A stretch of 64,000 nt of DNA, from NCBI GenBank assembly GCA_029204225.1, contig CM055092.1, positions 20,068,036 to 20,132,035 on the forward strand, written 5' to 3'. Made by a program: the position numbers and the translations under genes. The stretch comes from Diphasiastrum complanatum (Eukaryota; Streptophyta; Lycopodiopsida; Lycopodiales; Lycopodiaceae). Positions within the stretch are counted from its first letter, which is position 1. Each line of letters opens with the position of its first letter. The notes beneath the pieces were generated by a model. The model was not told where the DNA came from and ran no database searches. It saw only the letters and a list, made by a program, of their open reading frames with translations. Shown piece after piece: positions 42,307-56,099 of this stretch.

Positions 42307-45300
42307 AAAGCATGATAGCTTGACGACTCCAAGACTGCTCCTCTATCTCTCAAAGAGACCTTTGTCTAGGGCTTTTGTGAAAATGTCATCAACCATGTCT
42401 TTCGTTCCAATGAAGGTGGTCTGTAGCATCTTCTTCTCAATCAGATTCCTGATCAAGTGGTACTTGATCACGATGTGTTTCATCCTTGAGTGGAACACAA
42501 GATCTTTCATTAGATGTATTGCAGATGTGTTATCCATCTGCAAGACCAGAGGCTCGCTCATGGTTTCGCCCAATTCGTCCAAGAATTGTTTGAGCCAAAT
42601 TATTTCATTGGCCATCTTTGTTGATGCAACGTACTTTGCTTCGCAGGATGACTAAGCCACAATCGTCTGCTTCTTGCTGACCCAGAGAATTGCCACTCCT
42701 GACGTGATGGTGCATCCTCCTGAGACGCTTTTACAATCATCCTTGAGGGATGGCCCACCTAGCATCACTGTAGGAAAGCATCTTGAATCCTACATCACGA
42801 CAATAACACAAGCCATAATCTCTCGTTAATTGAAGATATTGCAAAATTCGTTTTGCAGTCTTCCAATGTGTTGAACCTGGATTCGTGCAGAATTGGCTCA
42901 TCCTGAACACTGCATAAGCAATGTCAGGGCATGTGTTGTCTGCAACGTACATCAGCAAACCTATCAACAACCTGTAAGGTGTGAGCTGCATTTCTTCTCT
43001 CTCTTCTTCAGTCCTCGGACAATCATCATTCGTCAACACCGTTTCTGTGAGCATTGGAGTATTTGCTCCTTTGCAATTCAGCATCCCAAAATCCTCTAAG
43101 ATTTTTTGGTGTATCTGGACTGATGAAGATACAACTTACCTCCCTCATAGTCCTTGTCAATTTGCAAGCCAAGGTAACACCTTGCTTCTCCCAGATCCAC
43201 AATCTCAAAATGTTTCAAGATGTCTTCCTTCACTTCAGCAATCAGCTTCTCAATTTTGTAGAGTATCAGAGTGTTGTCCACATATACAGTCACAATAATG
43301 ATCTGTCCATCTGTAATTCTTACATACACATTGGAATCAGCCATCAATGGCTTGAATCCCAATAATTTCAGGACTTGATCCTTCTTTTTGTACCATTGTC
43401 GAGCTGACTGCTTCAGACCATAGATACTCCTATACATTCTGCATGCATAGTCAAGAAGAGAATTCGAGACATCTCCTGGAGGCTGATCCATGTAGACTTC
43501 TTCATCTAACTCCCATGCAAGAAGGTTGTCTTCTCATCCACAATGTGGATCCTGAGGTCATAAGCAGCTGCATATGCAAATAACAAATGCAGAGACGAAT
43601 GTTTGACGATAGGAGAGAAGGTTTCAGAGTAGTCAATACCATATCTCTGAGAAAATCCCTTCGCTACCAGTCTTGCCTTGTATTTCAAGACATTTTCATC
43701 CGGTCCATACTCGAGCTTGAAAACCCATTTGCATTTGATAGTCTTGCGCTTATGTGGTAATGGCTGCAACATCCATACCTAGTTCTTCCTCATGGATTCC
43801 ATCTCTTCGTTCATGGCTTGGATCCATTTGTCCTTCTTTGGACATTCAATTGCTTCCTCAAAAGTTTGTGGTTCGCCACTGAATCCACAGAACTCTTCTG
43901 ATGTAGAAGCAGAGCTTCCTAGCACGTATCTTGTTGGCGCTCTTCGTGGTCTTGTCGACCTTCCATGAGATCCTCCTAGGAAATCAATGCCTTTGCCTTT
44001 GTCTGCTCTGCTAGTTTTGGAACCATCTTGGTTTACAGGTGCTGTAGCAGAAGGCTGTCTCTCAAATCTTTCATCACTCGAATGCGAAGCGACTCGAAAA
44101 TCTTTGTTTTCGTGTTCGTCTTCTGTTCCCTCTGTCACTGGTGACAAATCATAGTACTGTCTTTCCATAACCTCATAGTTGACAGGATTATCATTGGCTA
44201 TTGTCCTACTCTCATCAAATTTGACATCTCTCACTGTCTTCACAGTGTTCGTGTCTGGCATGTAGAATCTGTAGTATGACGAATTGTTGTCATAACCTAC
44301 CAGAAATCTCTGTTCAGCTTTCTCATCAAGCTTCTTTCGAAGCTTATCAGGAATATGTGCATAAGCTGCGCAGCCAAAGACTCTGATGTGAGACAGTTGG
44401 GCTTTCTACCCCACCATAATTCGTGCGATGTCATGTGAGGGACACCAGACTTCCCTGTCCTGTTCTGGATGTATGCAACTATAGCTACTGCTTCAGCCCA
44501 CAGTACCCTTGGAGCTTTCGAGTAGGCCATCATGCATCTGACAGCTTCCATCAAGGTCCTATTCTTCCTCTCTGCAACACCATTGTATTGCGGTGTGTAT
44601 GTTGCAGTCCTTCTGTGAATGATGCCACGATTATTGTAGAAGTCAGTGAAGTGATTTGAGATGTATTCACCACCTCAATCTGTCTTGATTTGCTTCACTT
44701 TGTTGCCAGTGCATCTCTCTGCCCAATTCACGTATTCTGTGAATTTATCAAGTGCTTTTGATTTATTCTGAATAAAGTACACTTTGGCAAATTTACTATA
44801 ATCATCAATGAAGGTTATGTAATATTTTGAGCCTCCTACTAAGATCACATTGAAAGGCCCACAGATGTCAGAATGCACTAACTCCAGCATCTTGGTCGCT
44901 CTGTAGGAGTATTTAATAAATGGAGTGCATGACATCTTACCCTTCAAACATGCATCATAGGTGGTCGAACTGGTTGCATTCGAGATGCTGACCCATGTTA
45001 TCGCTCCATGATGGCTTGCTTGGTAAAGTGCCATTGAGTTCATGTGGCATAGTCTCATGTGCCATAAAGTGTCTGGCGAATCATCATGAGTCTAATGCAC
45101 TTTATCTGTAGGCAAGTGTACCTTCAGGTGATATAGATTGCCTTTTCTTCTGCCTTGAGTGATCAGGGTACTAGTACTGACATCATTAACGTTGCATGCT
45201 TCGTCAGAAAATGTCACACACATCCCTGCATCAGCTATCATTGCCACAGAAAACAAGTCCTGTTGTAGTGTAGGCACGAACAGAACATCTTCGAGTCGTC

Positions 45301-46511
45301 TGTCTCTGCCATTGTGTTAAGCCAAAGTGAACCAATACTGTTCACTTGATGTTTGGATCCATTTCCAAAAACAATGAATCTTGAAGAATCTGCACTTCAA
45401 GAATCTGACATAATTCGTCTTGATGTCACGAAGTGTGAGGTGGCTCCTGAATCTAGGATCACCTCATGTGTGTCAGGCGTTGACGTTGCACATAGATCTG
45501 CATAAATGTAGGCAGTCGAACAATTTTTGTTCGATCTCTCTTTGCCCATTTTTGAGCTCTCAGGCTCCTCGACCTAGGATGAACTGTTGTTGTTCTCCTA
45601 TCTGTTCTGTGCTGATTTGTTTCTTGGATTCAGACGACAATCCATGGCTGCATGACCCTTCTTGTGGCAGTGGATACACTCAATTTTTGGATTGAGCCAA
45701 CATGTATTAATTGTGTGCCCATTTCGTCTTCATCTCATGCAAGTCTTCTTGTCTCCACCTTGCTGTTTTGACGTCCCTTTGCTCTTCCACTTGCCTTTTC
45801 TGGTCCCCTCTGCTTGCTGATCATGATCCTGCCTTTGATTCGACTCCCTCTTCGGCTTGAATTATTTTTTGGTCTTTTCTTTGTTGTCGTAGAGGTCTTG
45901 GTCAGAACCATCCTTGTGATCAAGGTGTTCTCTAGCCTCGACTTCCTCTCGAATCTCAACAATTTCCTTCTTGAGGGTCATTTTTTAGGATCTTTCGCGA
46001 GCAGGGTTCTGGTTGTCTGGAAAGATCTAGGTAAGGCTCTCAACAGGTAAGTGAGCTGCTTCTCAACTAACACTGCATCCTCTACTTTAGAGTTATGTAG
46101 TGATAGAAATAGATCCTTCATCTTCCTCACAAAAGAAGTGAGATCTTTCCCATCCCACTGTAGATTTGTCAGTTGATCTTCCAGCATCATTATTTGACTT
46201 CTTGATTTTGTTTGAAATCTCGTGAGTAGTGTATCCCACATCTCCTTTGCCTTGAAGAGTGTAGCCAAGTCAAGAGTGAGACTATCTCTGATGGAAGATG
46301 ATAGCAAGGCTACTGCCTTGTCATTTTTCTCCCTCCACTCGCATAGATCTTTTCCTGATGTTGTAGGCATCTCCTCTGTGCCATCCACCCAGGGGAAGAG
46401 TCCTTCACCCTTTCGTATCAGCGATGTCTTAACTTTCCACACTAGAAAGTTAGATCTTGAAGAATCCAGAACTGTACAGATCTTGCTCTGTATGTTGTTG
46501 ATTGAAGCCAT
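42307..46511 (-). pseudogene. E15: Ty1/Copia gag-pol, full length but broken
   Basis: Minus strand. Gag from ATG 46511 (MASINNIQSKICTVLDSSRS; NLQWDGKDLTSFVRKMKDL) shifts frame at 45978. The first zinc knuckle has a stop in place of its second Cys (about 45735); the second is CIHCHKKGHAAMDC. Protease VILDSGATSHFV is at about 45440. Integrase (45058-44297) has LVHSDICGP, IKTD-stop-GGEY and GVAERKNRT, so the second Asp is followed by a stop. RT starts at 43772 (KCKWVFKLEYG) with YVDNTLIL, an Asp-to-Asn change in the YVDD active site. RNase H has a gap near 42640-42740, then ANEIIWLKQFLDEL and DIFTKALDKG. About ten frame breaks. Dead, though both LTRs and every domain are represented. Confidence 0.9.
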
Positions 46512-46609
46512 TGCTTCTAAAGTGTGTTTTCTTGTTGATGGTTGTTTGTTTCAATGCTTGGCCTCTTGGATCTGATAGCTTTTTGGCTACGTCAGACTAT
46601 GACAAGGTA

Positions 46610-46622
46610 GGCTCTGATACCA
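46610..46622 (-). promoter_or_regulatory. E15 primer-binding site
   Basis: Minus strand TGGTATCAGAGCC, one base after the LTR end GCATCA. Confidence 0.92.
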
Positions 46623-46623
46623 C

Positions 46624-47104
46624 TGATGCAAAATCGGCTTCATTCGTGAATGGAAACAATTTGGATGGATTTCAGATATGATTGTTGGTCACTGCCAGCT
46701 GTATCATTCCTACAGTCCTCCAGAATTAGACAAACACTGTTGATCTATGTTTTGATTAACACAACATTCAACAAAATTCAACCAGTGTGCGGAATTGATA
46801 AAGTGAGTGAATGAAATACACAAACGATGGCAGATAACAATTCATTCAAGATCAGACAAGATAAGAGTGATATGTGTGTAATGGCTACAATATCATCTAT
46901 TGATCTTCTTGTTTTTTGTGCACTGTATTACAGATCCACACAGCGTGTTGGCGTGAGAGAAGCGGTGCTCTGCATGAGTAATGTCTCGCTTATTAGCAGA
47001 CTTCTTGGATCTATGTGAATCCTACTTACAAAACTTGTTTCGTCTTGTATCATGTCTGTCTATCTTGCTTACTAGCATTATTAGACTTGTTATATCATGC
47101 ATCA
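46624..47104 (-). repeat. E15 5' LTR (481 bp)
   Basis: Minus strand TGATGCATGATATAAC (47104) to GATTTTGCATCA (46624): a 6-bp inverted end TGATGC/GCATCA. It shares the R/U5 part with 41942-42296 but not the start. Confidence 0.85.
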
Positions 47105-47857
47105 ACCAGAAGGTATATAGTCACGTCGTGTAACTTGTAGATTAGAGTGATTAAACATCTACAATTAATCACGAATTACAAGAGTGGCAGATTAGCCATG
47201 ACCTAGAGTGCAACTGTTGATGTCATGATATCAGATCAGATATATGTACTTCTTGGTACTTGCATGATCTTGTTGATTCCTAAAACAGTTCAACTCTTGA
47301 AAGTAGATGACCTTCGAGAATTTTCTCTCTCTTTGCATTTTTGCAAAAAACCCGAAGGTGCCCTAAAATGGTTGAACTTTGAACTGTGGCAAAATAGTTT
47401 AAACTTTGAATTGTTGCAAAATAGTTTAAACTATTGAACTATGCTAGTTTTGCATTTTGGGAAAATGCAAAAAATTCAACACTCTGGAAAACATAGGACT
47501 GTCGCGACACTTAAGAGTATTTTTGCATATTGTCGCGAAACTAATGTATTTCGTGGAAGTCCTTGAAGTTGGCCAAGTTTGCAATGACTTCAAATTATTG
47601 AACTTAACATCCAAACCTGAAATTATGATAGGATTGGTTACCCTTTGCTGGAGATAAACCGAAAGCCCGTCGTAGATGTTCTTCAAATAAATTGGTTGTC
47701 TAAGTTTGTGATTCATGCAAGTATCAGATGAGCAGACGTAAAACCAAAGTTGGTTTCACTTGACCCTAGATCAATGATCAATACGTGTAAGAAGAACCAT
47801 GAAATAGAAATTAGTCATTCACCAAGGAGACAACTGTGGGCTTATTTCCAACAGAAA
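47105..47857. other. Intergenic stretch with a small tandem repeat
   Basis: No recognised gene. Two adjacent 27-bp units (47375-47401 and 47402-47428, AACTTTGAAYTGTKGCAAAA-type, three differences or fewer) are the only structure seen. Confidence 0.5.
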
Positions 47858-48098
47858 TCACAACGCAAAGTATGACACGATCGCCGGTTACACAAGAAGG
47901 ATCTTCATTTTGGAGATATGGTCCTTATGTATAAAACCAAGGCGATCAAAGAAAAATTGAAGTTCACAGGAAAAGGTCCGTACCGAGTCAAGGAAATCTT
48001 GAGCCATGGAGTCGTGAATCTCGAATAGTTAGATGGGATGCCATTCGACACGCCCATCAATGGTAGCCGACTATACAAGTATTGGCCACTTCAATAAA
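47858..48098 (+). pseudogene. E16: Gypsy integrase C-terminus
   Basis: Plus strand HDRRLHKKDLHFGDMVLMYK, AIKEKLKFTGKGPYRVKEIL, HGVVNLE-stop-LDGMPFDTP and NGSRLYKYWPLQ, ending with TAA. It aligns with the E2 integrase end (HDRRLHKKDLKKGDLALMYK...), so the same Gypsy family is present in opposite orientation. The rest of pol is missing upstream. Confidence 0.88.
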
Positions 48099-49261
48099 GC
48101 AGATCAAGGACAATGATGACAAGGCCACCCATAGATCACATCTTCAAAGTCATCACATCCAGATCTAGTGACATTTAGTTAGATCAAGCCAGATCTAGGA
48201 TCTAGCAAAATCTGATCAGATCTAACAAGATCCAAGTGAGATCCAGATCTAGATAGGATCAAAAGGACAGTAGATTATCAGAGGACAACAATCAGCCTCC
48301 AAAAAAATAGAAAAATATAGGTAAAAATCACTTAAATTGATGGATCAGCTACCAAATGTCCATAAGAACTGTCGCAGGGCTCTCCATAATTAGATATGAC
48401 TTGAAGGCAAGTGTACACCAACCTGCAAGAGTTATAGATCAGAGAATCTCAATATATCACCAAAAATCACTAAAGAAGAGCACTTTTTCCATGGATTTTT
48501 GAGATCCTTTGGGAATAACTCTTGCAGCCTTGTCAGTCACTAAATCTAACTCAATTACATCTACAAAAATCTCTGCAAGAGTTATTGATAGAAAAATCAT
48601 CAAATTTAAATGTAAGCGAGGGTTCAAAAAACAGAATCTTTAGAACCTTCATAGAGCATCAAGATCTCAGAACCAACCTTCGCAGATAAAAAAAATGAGA
48701 TCAAGGCATTGGAATTAACCTGTTTGCATAGTCAGATCATGAAAATCAGATATATAAAAAACTGGTGCGAGGGTTCCCTTCTTAAGAGAGACCCTCGCAG
48801 GACTTGCCGCAGGGCAGTCAAAACACCTACTGAACCTTCGTAGACGAAATTTTTTGGGTCTTATAATATTAAAAAAAAAAATCTGCCAATTTTGGTAAAG
48901 GATTGAGCGGTGGAAAGTGCACTTCTCCTAATACGCACTCTAATTTTCCTCTATATAAGGGAGAAATTCGATTCATTTGGCACTTCACACAACGAAGCTC
49001 TGCCAAGATTTTTTGTAGAAATTCAAAGTTCTCTGATTGTGACCAAACTTTGCATACACCTCCATTGCTATCATAACCACCTACCATACACTCAACGCAC
49101 TCGTTTCTAGTCCCATTCATGTGATATTTATCTTTTCAGTTTTTTGCAGGCCTTTCCACTGTTTTTATGTCTTTAGCTCTTTTTTGAAAGCCTTTTCCTA
49201 TTTTTGCCATCTCCGTCGTCTCCCACATTCCTTTTACCTTTTAATCTGATCCGCTAACATT
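48099..49261. other. Spacer between E16 integrase and extra ORF
   Basis: About 1.16 kb without a conserved frame, like the 860-bp spacer of E2. It contains repeated words such as GATCAGATCTA and AGATCCAGATCTAG (48170-48260) and scattered CCTCGCAGG / CTTCGCAG motifs. Confidence 0.5.
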
Positions 49262-50422
49262 ATGGCTTCCGCCTCTAGCCCTCCCAACGAACCATCCAAT
49301 CCATCTGACAAACTAACTCCAAGGACGTTATCAAGAATGACGTGCCTATTGACATGCAAATTTGGCCATTGCCCTTGGACTCCTTGGTCACGCCATGGGT
49401 CCAGACAGCCGGACCTCTCCTGCAAGCAATGGGCATTTATCCACAACTCCTCTCTGTCGCCCTTAACATGCAACTCGTCCTCATGGCTTACGCCACATGG
49501 GACAAGACAAACTCCGCTACAACTAAAACACCGACCAACAAACATATGTGTGGCACTGCCTCCACCTCCACTGGCCCTTCTCCCACAAAACAATGTGCTA
49601 ATTTTCAATCATGTCCTAATATACTACCTCTTCTACTTTCACTACTACCATTTTCGTACAACCATCCACTATTGTCGTTAGTTCTATACCTCCCATCGTT
49701 ATTCCAGTTCCAGCTCCATCATCCATCACCATCGGTTCTTCCATCCTTCCTCTCATCTCCATCCCATCCACCCACTTTAACCCAGATGACTCCCAAATCT
49801 CGCGTAACGCCCTCCAATGGATGAATATTTTTTACAGCTCTTCTCCCACTCATGCCTCAATTCTCGACACCACCTTGGAATTTCCTTCCATCCCTCTTGT
49901 TCCATCATTTGAGCAATCCATTCACGACAACCCCTACTGGCCGTGCCAATGGATCTCCACTCGATGTACCAACTTTTGGGCACATTTGTCTAGGATGCGG
50001 TCACTACCAAGACTATATTGGATGGTCGTATGGTAAAACTGGCTACCGACAACACGAAGCTACGAGCGGAACTCAAGAAGCTCAACAAGACCTGCTGATA
50101 GCCAGCCAACATGAACAGGCACAAAAGAACGAGGTCCTAAAACTAAAGCAACAAGAAAATATCCAAAATTATATCCCGATTCTCTCCAAGTCACTAACAG
50201 ACACCTCTGCCCAAGTCCAAGAGCTCTAGCAAGCGGCAGAGCGGTGGCTATCCCCCTCCAGGCCCAATTACAAATCTATGAAACAGAGAATACTCACTTG
50301 GGAGGAGAGGTGCAAGCCTTGCAAGCAGCCGCTTGGTTAGCACAACCTGTACTTGCTGATCAACCTCTCACGCAAGCTGAAATGAATCTGTACATGTAGC
50401 AGGTGCAAGTGTATAGACAAAC
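49262..50422 (+). pseudogene. E16: extra ORF (plant-transposon-like domain plus coiled coil), truncated
   Basis: Begins at ATG 49262 (MASASSPPNEPSNPSD). After a frameshift at about 49340 it gives PLDSLVTPWVQTAGPLLQAM, GIYPQLLSVALNMQLVLMAY and ATWD, the same block as PLLTAMGI...INMDFITLAFSTW in the E2 ORF. A Pro/Ser/Thr-rich linker follows (49560-49850), then DVPTFGHICLGCGHYQDYIG and a coiled coil (QEAQQDLLIASQHEQAQKNE, VLKLKQQENIQNYIPILSKS). A stop at 50228 and further breaks follow; the frame ends at the LTR of E17 (50423). Sense orientation relative to E16 pol, as in E2. Function unknown. Confidence 0.65.
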
Positions 50423-50880
50423 TGTCATGCCCATGACTGGTCTCGGGTAGCGTGTCCATGCTAGAGACCGGTAGAACAACAACCCGTAAGTTAATTGTGA
50501 CTATAAAGGAATTGAGGCCCTTATGTGTACATGGTCATAATTAACGGTTGTAGGTCTAAACACATGGTGGTGGAGTTGGTATGGGTCTATCAGTGAGTCA
50601 TTAGAGAACTAGATGACGTGGCCCAGATTGGCTACAGAGTGTCCAGTGAGGTGTCACAGTGCACTACTAGTGGTGCATGGGCCTTGGAGAGTATAAGTAT
50701 ACCTGCTGGACTCTCACTACTGTACACTTGATTTTGTGCTTAGTAGCTACATGCTGCTGCTTGGGGGCTAGATCCGTTCGATTTAGGTTTGGTTGAGTTG
50801 GTTTATCCACCACCTGTTCCCTTGTGTTGTTGCTTTGTATGGTATGCTTAGACTAGAATCTTGTGTTGAGGACTTTATAT
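50423..50880 (+). repeat. E17: 5' LTR of an unclassified LTR element
   Basis: Starts TGTCATGCCCATGACTGG and is followed at 50881 by a perfect PBS. The end before the PBS (GAGGACTTTATAT) is not a CA, so a few bases may be PBS spacer. It interrupts the E16 extra ORF. Confidence 0.65.
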
Positions 50881-50893
50881 TGGTATCAGAGCC
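50881..50893 (+). promoter_or_regulatory. E17 primer-binding site
   Basis: TGGTATCAGAGCC, perfect initiator-Met match. Confidence 0.92.
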
Positions 50894-52055
<1,162 letters not shown>

Positions 52056-52111
52056 TGCGCGGATTCCTCATCCACAGCTTGTTGTTCGGGCAGAGGGTAG
52101 ACGACCAGGTA

Positions 52112-52751
<640 letters not shown>

Positions 52752-53219
52752 AAATCATCAATGAAAGTTACATACATCTTAGCTCCCTATTGCTATTTGT
52801 AGTAATTTCATGAACATCCGAATGTACAACTTGAAAAGGCTTTGTAGATCTATATGTAGATCTAGTATAAGGTAGTCTATGTGACTTTAACAAAGCACAC
52901 GACTCAAAAACATGATTAATGCTACTTGAGGAACTTGGAAGACCAATCACAACCTTCTTTCTAGCCATTACCTCCAATGACTTGAAGTTGAGGTGCCCCA
53001 TACTTTTATGCCAAACCTCTTGACTAGGTATTTGCTCTCTTGCAACACATCCAACTTGGTTAGCAATAACACAAGCATCATCTCAAAAAGTGATTCCATC
53101 CTCACTTTCCACAAATGAATAGTCACTTGAGGTAAGCTTATCATTGGCTTCCAACATGACTCCACTTGATGTTGCCATGTAGCAATGACCTGATTCTCTC
53201 TTAACCTGTTCCAATGCAC
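52752..53219 (-). pseudogene. E19: Copia protease end to integrase start
   Basis: Minus strand: a decayed protease tail (53219-53010, broken), then EVWHKSMGHLNFKSLEVMAR, KKVVIGLPSSSSSINHVFES and CALLKSHRLPYTRS, the pre-integrase finger with its first Cys replaced by Phe (VFESC). Then FQVVHSDVHEITTNSN, the integrase start with the first Asp intact. It ends at the E18 border near TFIDDF. Confidence 0.8.
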
Positions 53220-54598
53220 AAAGCACTCCTTTGAAAAATAACAAATGTTTTCAAAAGATAATCACCAGACATGAAACTTCTCAATTCTCTTCTAGCACTT
53301 ATACCAAGCAAATCAACACATAGAATAGTGAAATTGTGATGCCATGCAAATGTCAAAAATATATCAACATAAATATGGCATAATATACTCGAAAATGAAG
53401 ATATGAGCTGGTTAAGTATAAATCATGAAGAGGCCTAAGTCATTTTTCAAGAATATATCTCCTAGTACTTGCCTTATAAATTAAGGGCTAGACCTTTATT
53501 AGGAAAAGACATTGCCTTGGATAACCCTTAACTAGGTCGTCCATACGAAACGACTAGTTATGAAAAGACATGTTAAACTAGAGTAAATTTAACTCATAGT
53601 TAAGTATACCTCTTATGGTATAGTTGAACGTATTTTCAGTTTAAATCTTAACTAGACCCTTTCGCGGGAGCGAAGAGATGTGTTTGTTCCCCCGTAGAAC
53701 ATATATTGATCTCACACTTCAGTCTCGATCATCGAGAGAGAAGAGTTTATGCTTATGTAAGAGATTGAAGAAGTGAATAGAGTTATGTGAGTTATTCTCC
53801 CTTATCTCTGTTCTCCGCACTACTGAGTGTGAGTGATCTTGAGTCTGCTAACAATCTCTAATGCATTTTATGAATTACTCTCTGATCAGACAGACGCTCT
53901 AGTGAATTACAGTCGTTTGCTGTGTTTCCGTAAAGCATGCTCTAAAGAACTGTCTTAAAATCATCTTATTCATCTGTCACGAATACTTTCTTTTCGACAC
54001 TCGAATAATGACTATCTTTGTGCAGTCTAGCATGATCATTGAATTAAATAGTATGTATACAAATGAGATGACAGTCCCTGTCTGAGAAAGTGAGTCTCTG
54101 ATCTGTTTTCCAGATTGGCATTGACATAAGTTTCTAACATGCTCGAAGACCATTCGTACTCTTTAACCAATACTCTTTAACCATTAAGTTGGACTTTAGT
54201 TGTTGAGGACTATTGTCTAGGAACGAATAGTTCGCGAACATGGTTAATTAATTGTCTACGCAGTCGCGAATACATCGAACAATTCCCAATTCTCTGTTGA
54301 CACCTTAGTCAGCCAGAGTGTAGTCTGTTGTACTACTCTGATAACATTTCATTTGTAGAACGCGCTTCCTTTAATTTGATAGAGGCCATATTGTTGTTCT
54401 GAATTCATTAACATTACCCATTCCAAATATAAGTAATACTGGTTACTTTTTAGTGTCTGTCGACAACTAGAATAACATTCGAAACCACCTGCCATAATTA
54501 CCCCCAAAACATAACTTTCTAACACTGTCCTCTGTGGGAACGATACTTTTCACTACAAAATCTATATTAACCCTATTGGTATAGCGCGACATATACCA
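53220..54598 (+). repeat. E20: 5' LTR region
   Basis: The right end is fixed by the PBS at 54604; the last bases are ATATACCA plus an ATTTT spacer, as in Athila/Tat elements. The left end is not identifiable (a TG near 53570 is one candidate). GTGGGAACGATACTTTTCAC near 54535 resembles the R/U5 word found in that group. No coding capacity. Confidence 0.5.
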
Positions 54599-54599
54599 A
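54576..54599. other. Hairpin at the LTR/PBS border
   Basis: TTGGTATA (54576-54583) and TATACCAA (54592-54599) are perfect inverted repeats around GCGCGACA, ending 4 bp before the PBS. Confidence 0.85.
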
Positions 54600-54603
54600 T
54601 TTT

Positions 54604-54621
54604 TGGCGCCGTTGCCGGGGA
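54604..54621 (+). promoter_or_regulatory. E20 primer-binding site, Athila/Tat type
   Basis: TGGCGCCGTTGCCGGGGA, the site typical of Athila and Tat Gypsy elements, here intact. Confidence 0.93.
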
Positions 54622-54810
54622 TAGTTTAGGAAAGTTATAAAAAATCTGAAGATCCATTTCCATCTCTAATGTATGTCAGATAGAGAATCGAGATTAGAAA
54701 GATACCGGAAGCTTAGAGAGGAGTTTTTATGAAGACAGAGTGAAAGTACTAGTCGTAAAAATCTAGACAAAATCACTTCTTAGTTACTTGAACTCCTAAT
54801 TAGCTTCGGT

Positions 54811-56050
54811 ATGGAGGGTCCTGCTGCACGCTTCACTTCTATCTCTAAAATTAAATATGATTATTTTAAAGGGACCAATTCCGATGATGCAGATAGCTAT
54901 GTCTCACAATTTGAGTCAATAGCCAATGCGAATAACGAGGGAACTGACGTAGACAAACTACGAATTTTCCCTGGTCTGCTAAGAAATCAGGCGCGTATTT
55001 GGTATAGCCAGGTAGAACCAGGACGTGTAGGAACTTGGTACTTGTTGAAAGATGTGTTTTTGAACCAGTTCAGAGAGATAGGTTACAAATCAGAATTATT
55101 GGACGACTGAACAATGTTCAGAAGAAGAGTAAAGAATCTCTTCGCAAATATACACGTAAGGTTAAAAACCTCATAGGAAAACTAACCGGTGTATATCCCG
55201 TGGATATGCAAATCAAATGGTTTTTGGCTGGTCTACCACCAAAGATTGATCGATACTGCAAACAAGGGGACATGAACTCCTTAGCAGTTGTTATAGCTAG
55301 TGCATAAAATTTTGAGACTTCGAAATTAGCGCGAAAGCGGCGATCAATGAAGAAATCTTGAAAGTCTAAGACTGATTCCAGTGACAGCGATGATGATTCT
55401 GATTCTGATTCCAGTAGTAGTTCTTCAAGCTTGAAATCTGAAAGTAGCGATTCATCGGAATCAGATGCTGACAAAGGAGAGAAACGACGAACTAAACGAA
55501 AGGACGACACGAAAGTTGTTGAGGATAAGTCGTCAACTTCCAAAGTGGAAAAGCTTTGGAAAAGTAATATGGCAGACCTTAATAAAAATTTTAATGACTT
55601 AAAAGTGTAGATCTCAGAAGTTGCAGATAAAAGACCAAAGGCGTCATCTTCTAACTCAGGAATGTAATGTATAAAATGTGGAACATCTGGACACACCAAG
55701 GAAGACTGTACCTCTGTTAATGTCAAATACATTGAAGATCCTGCCCAGGAGGTACTTTTTATTTTTCAAAATGATGCGACTACTAACTATGTACAGGGTA
55801 CTGCAGCATCAGCCCAACAGGACAGACCCAAATTCGCACCAAGAAGACATAATCCTCCTGAATTTGTTGGACGAACGAAGTCTCAAACCTCAAATACCAG
55901 TTTCGGACAACTGCTACAACTGTGGAGAGCCGAGACATTTTTCTCCTGACTGTCCTCAACCACAGAAGCCAATTGATTACGTACCATTATGTTCGAATTG
56001 CAGAGAACCTGTTCACAACTATCCTGACTGCCCTCAGCCACAGAAGTCGT
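54811..56050 (+). pseudogene. E20: Gypsy gag with three zinc knuckles
   Basis: Capsid frame from ATG 54811 (FTSISKIKYDYFKGTNSDDA, DSYVSQFESIAN, RNQARIWYSQVE, TWYLLKDVFLNQFREI). A frameshift at 55095 continues as LNNVQKKSKESLRKYTRKVK and INWFLAGLP-type text. A Ser/Asp-rich tract at 55375-55480 (SDSDDDSDSDSSSSSSS) precedes three CCHC knuckles: CIKCGTSGHTKEDC (55668-55709), CYNCGEPRHFSPDC (55912-55953) and CSNCREPVHNYPDC (55990-56031), the last two separated by a PQPQKP repeat. Several stops (55108, 55305, 55361, 55607, 55665). Gag would coat the RNA. Three knuckles plus the acidic serine tract are unusual for Gypsy and point to a lineage-specific nucleocapsid. Confidence 0.88.
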
Positions 56051-56099
56051 GACCCAAATATCAGTATGTAGCAACACCAGCTGCTGCAGACACGAAAGC

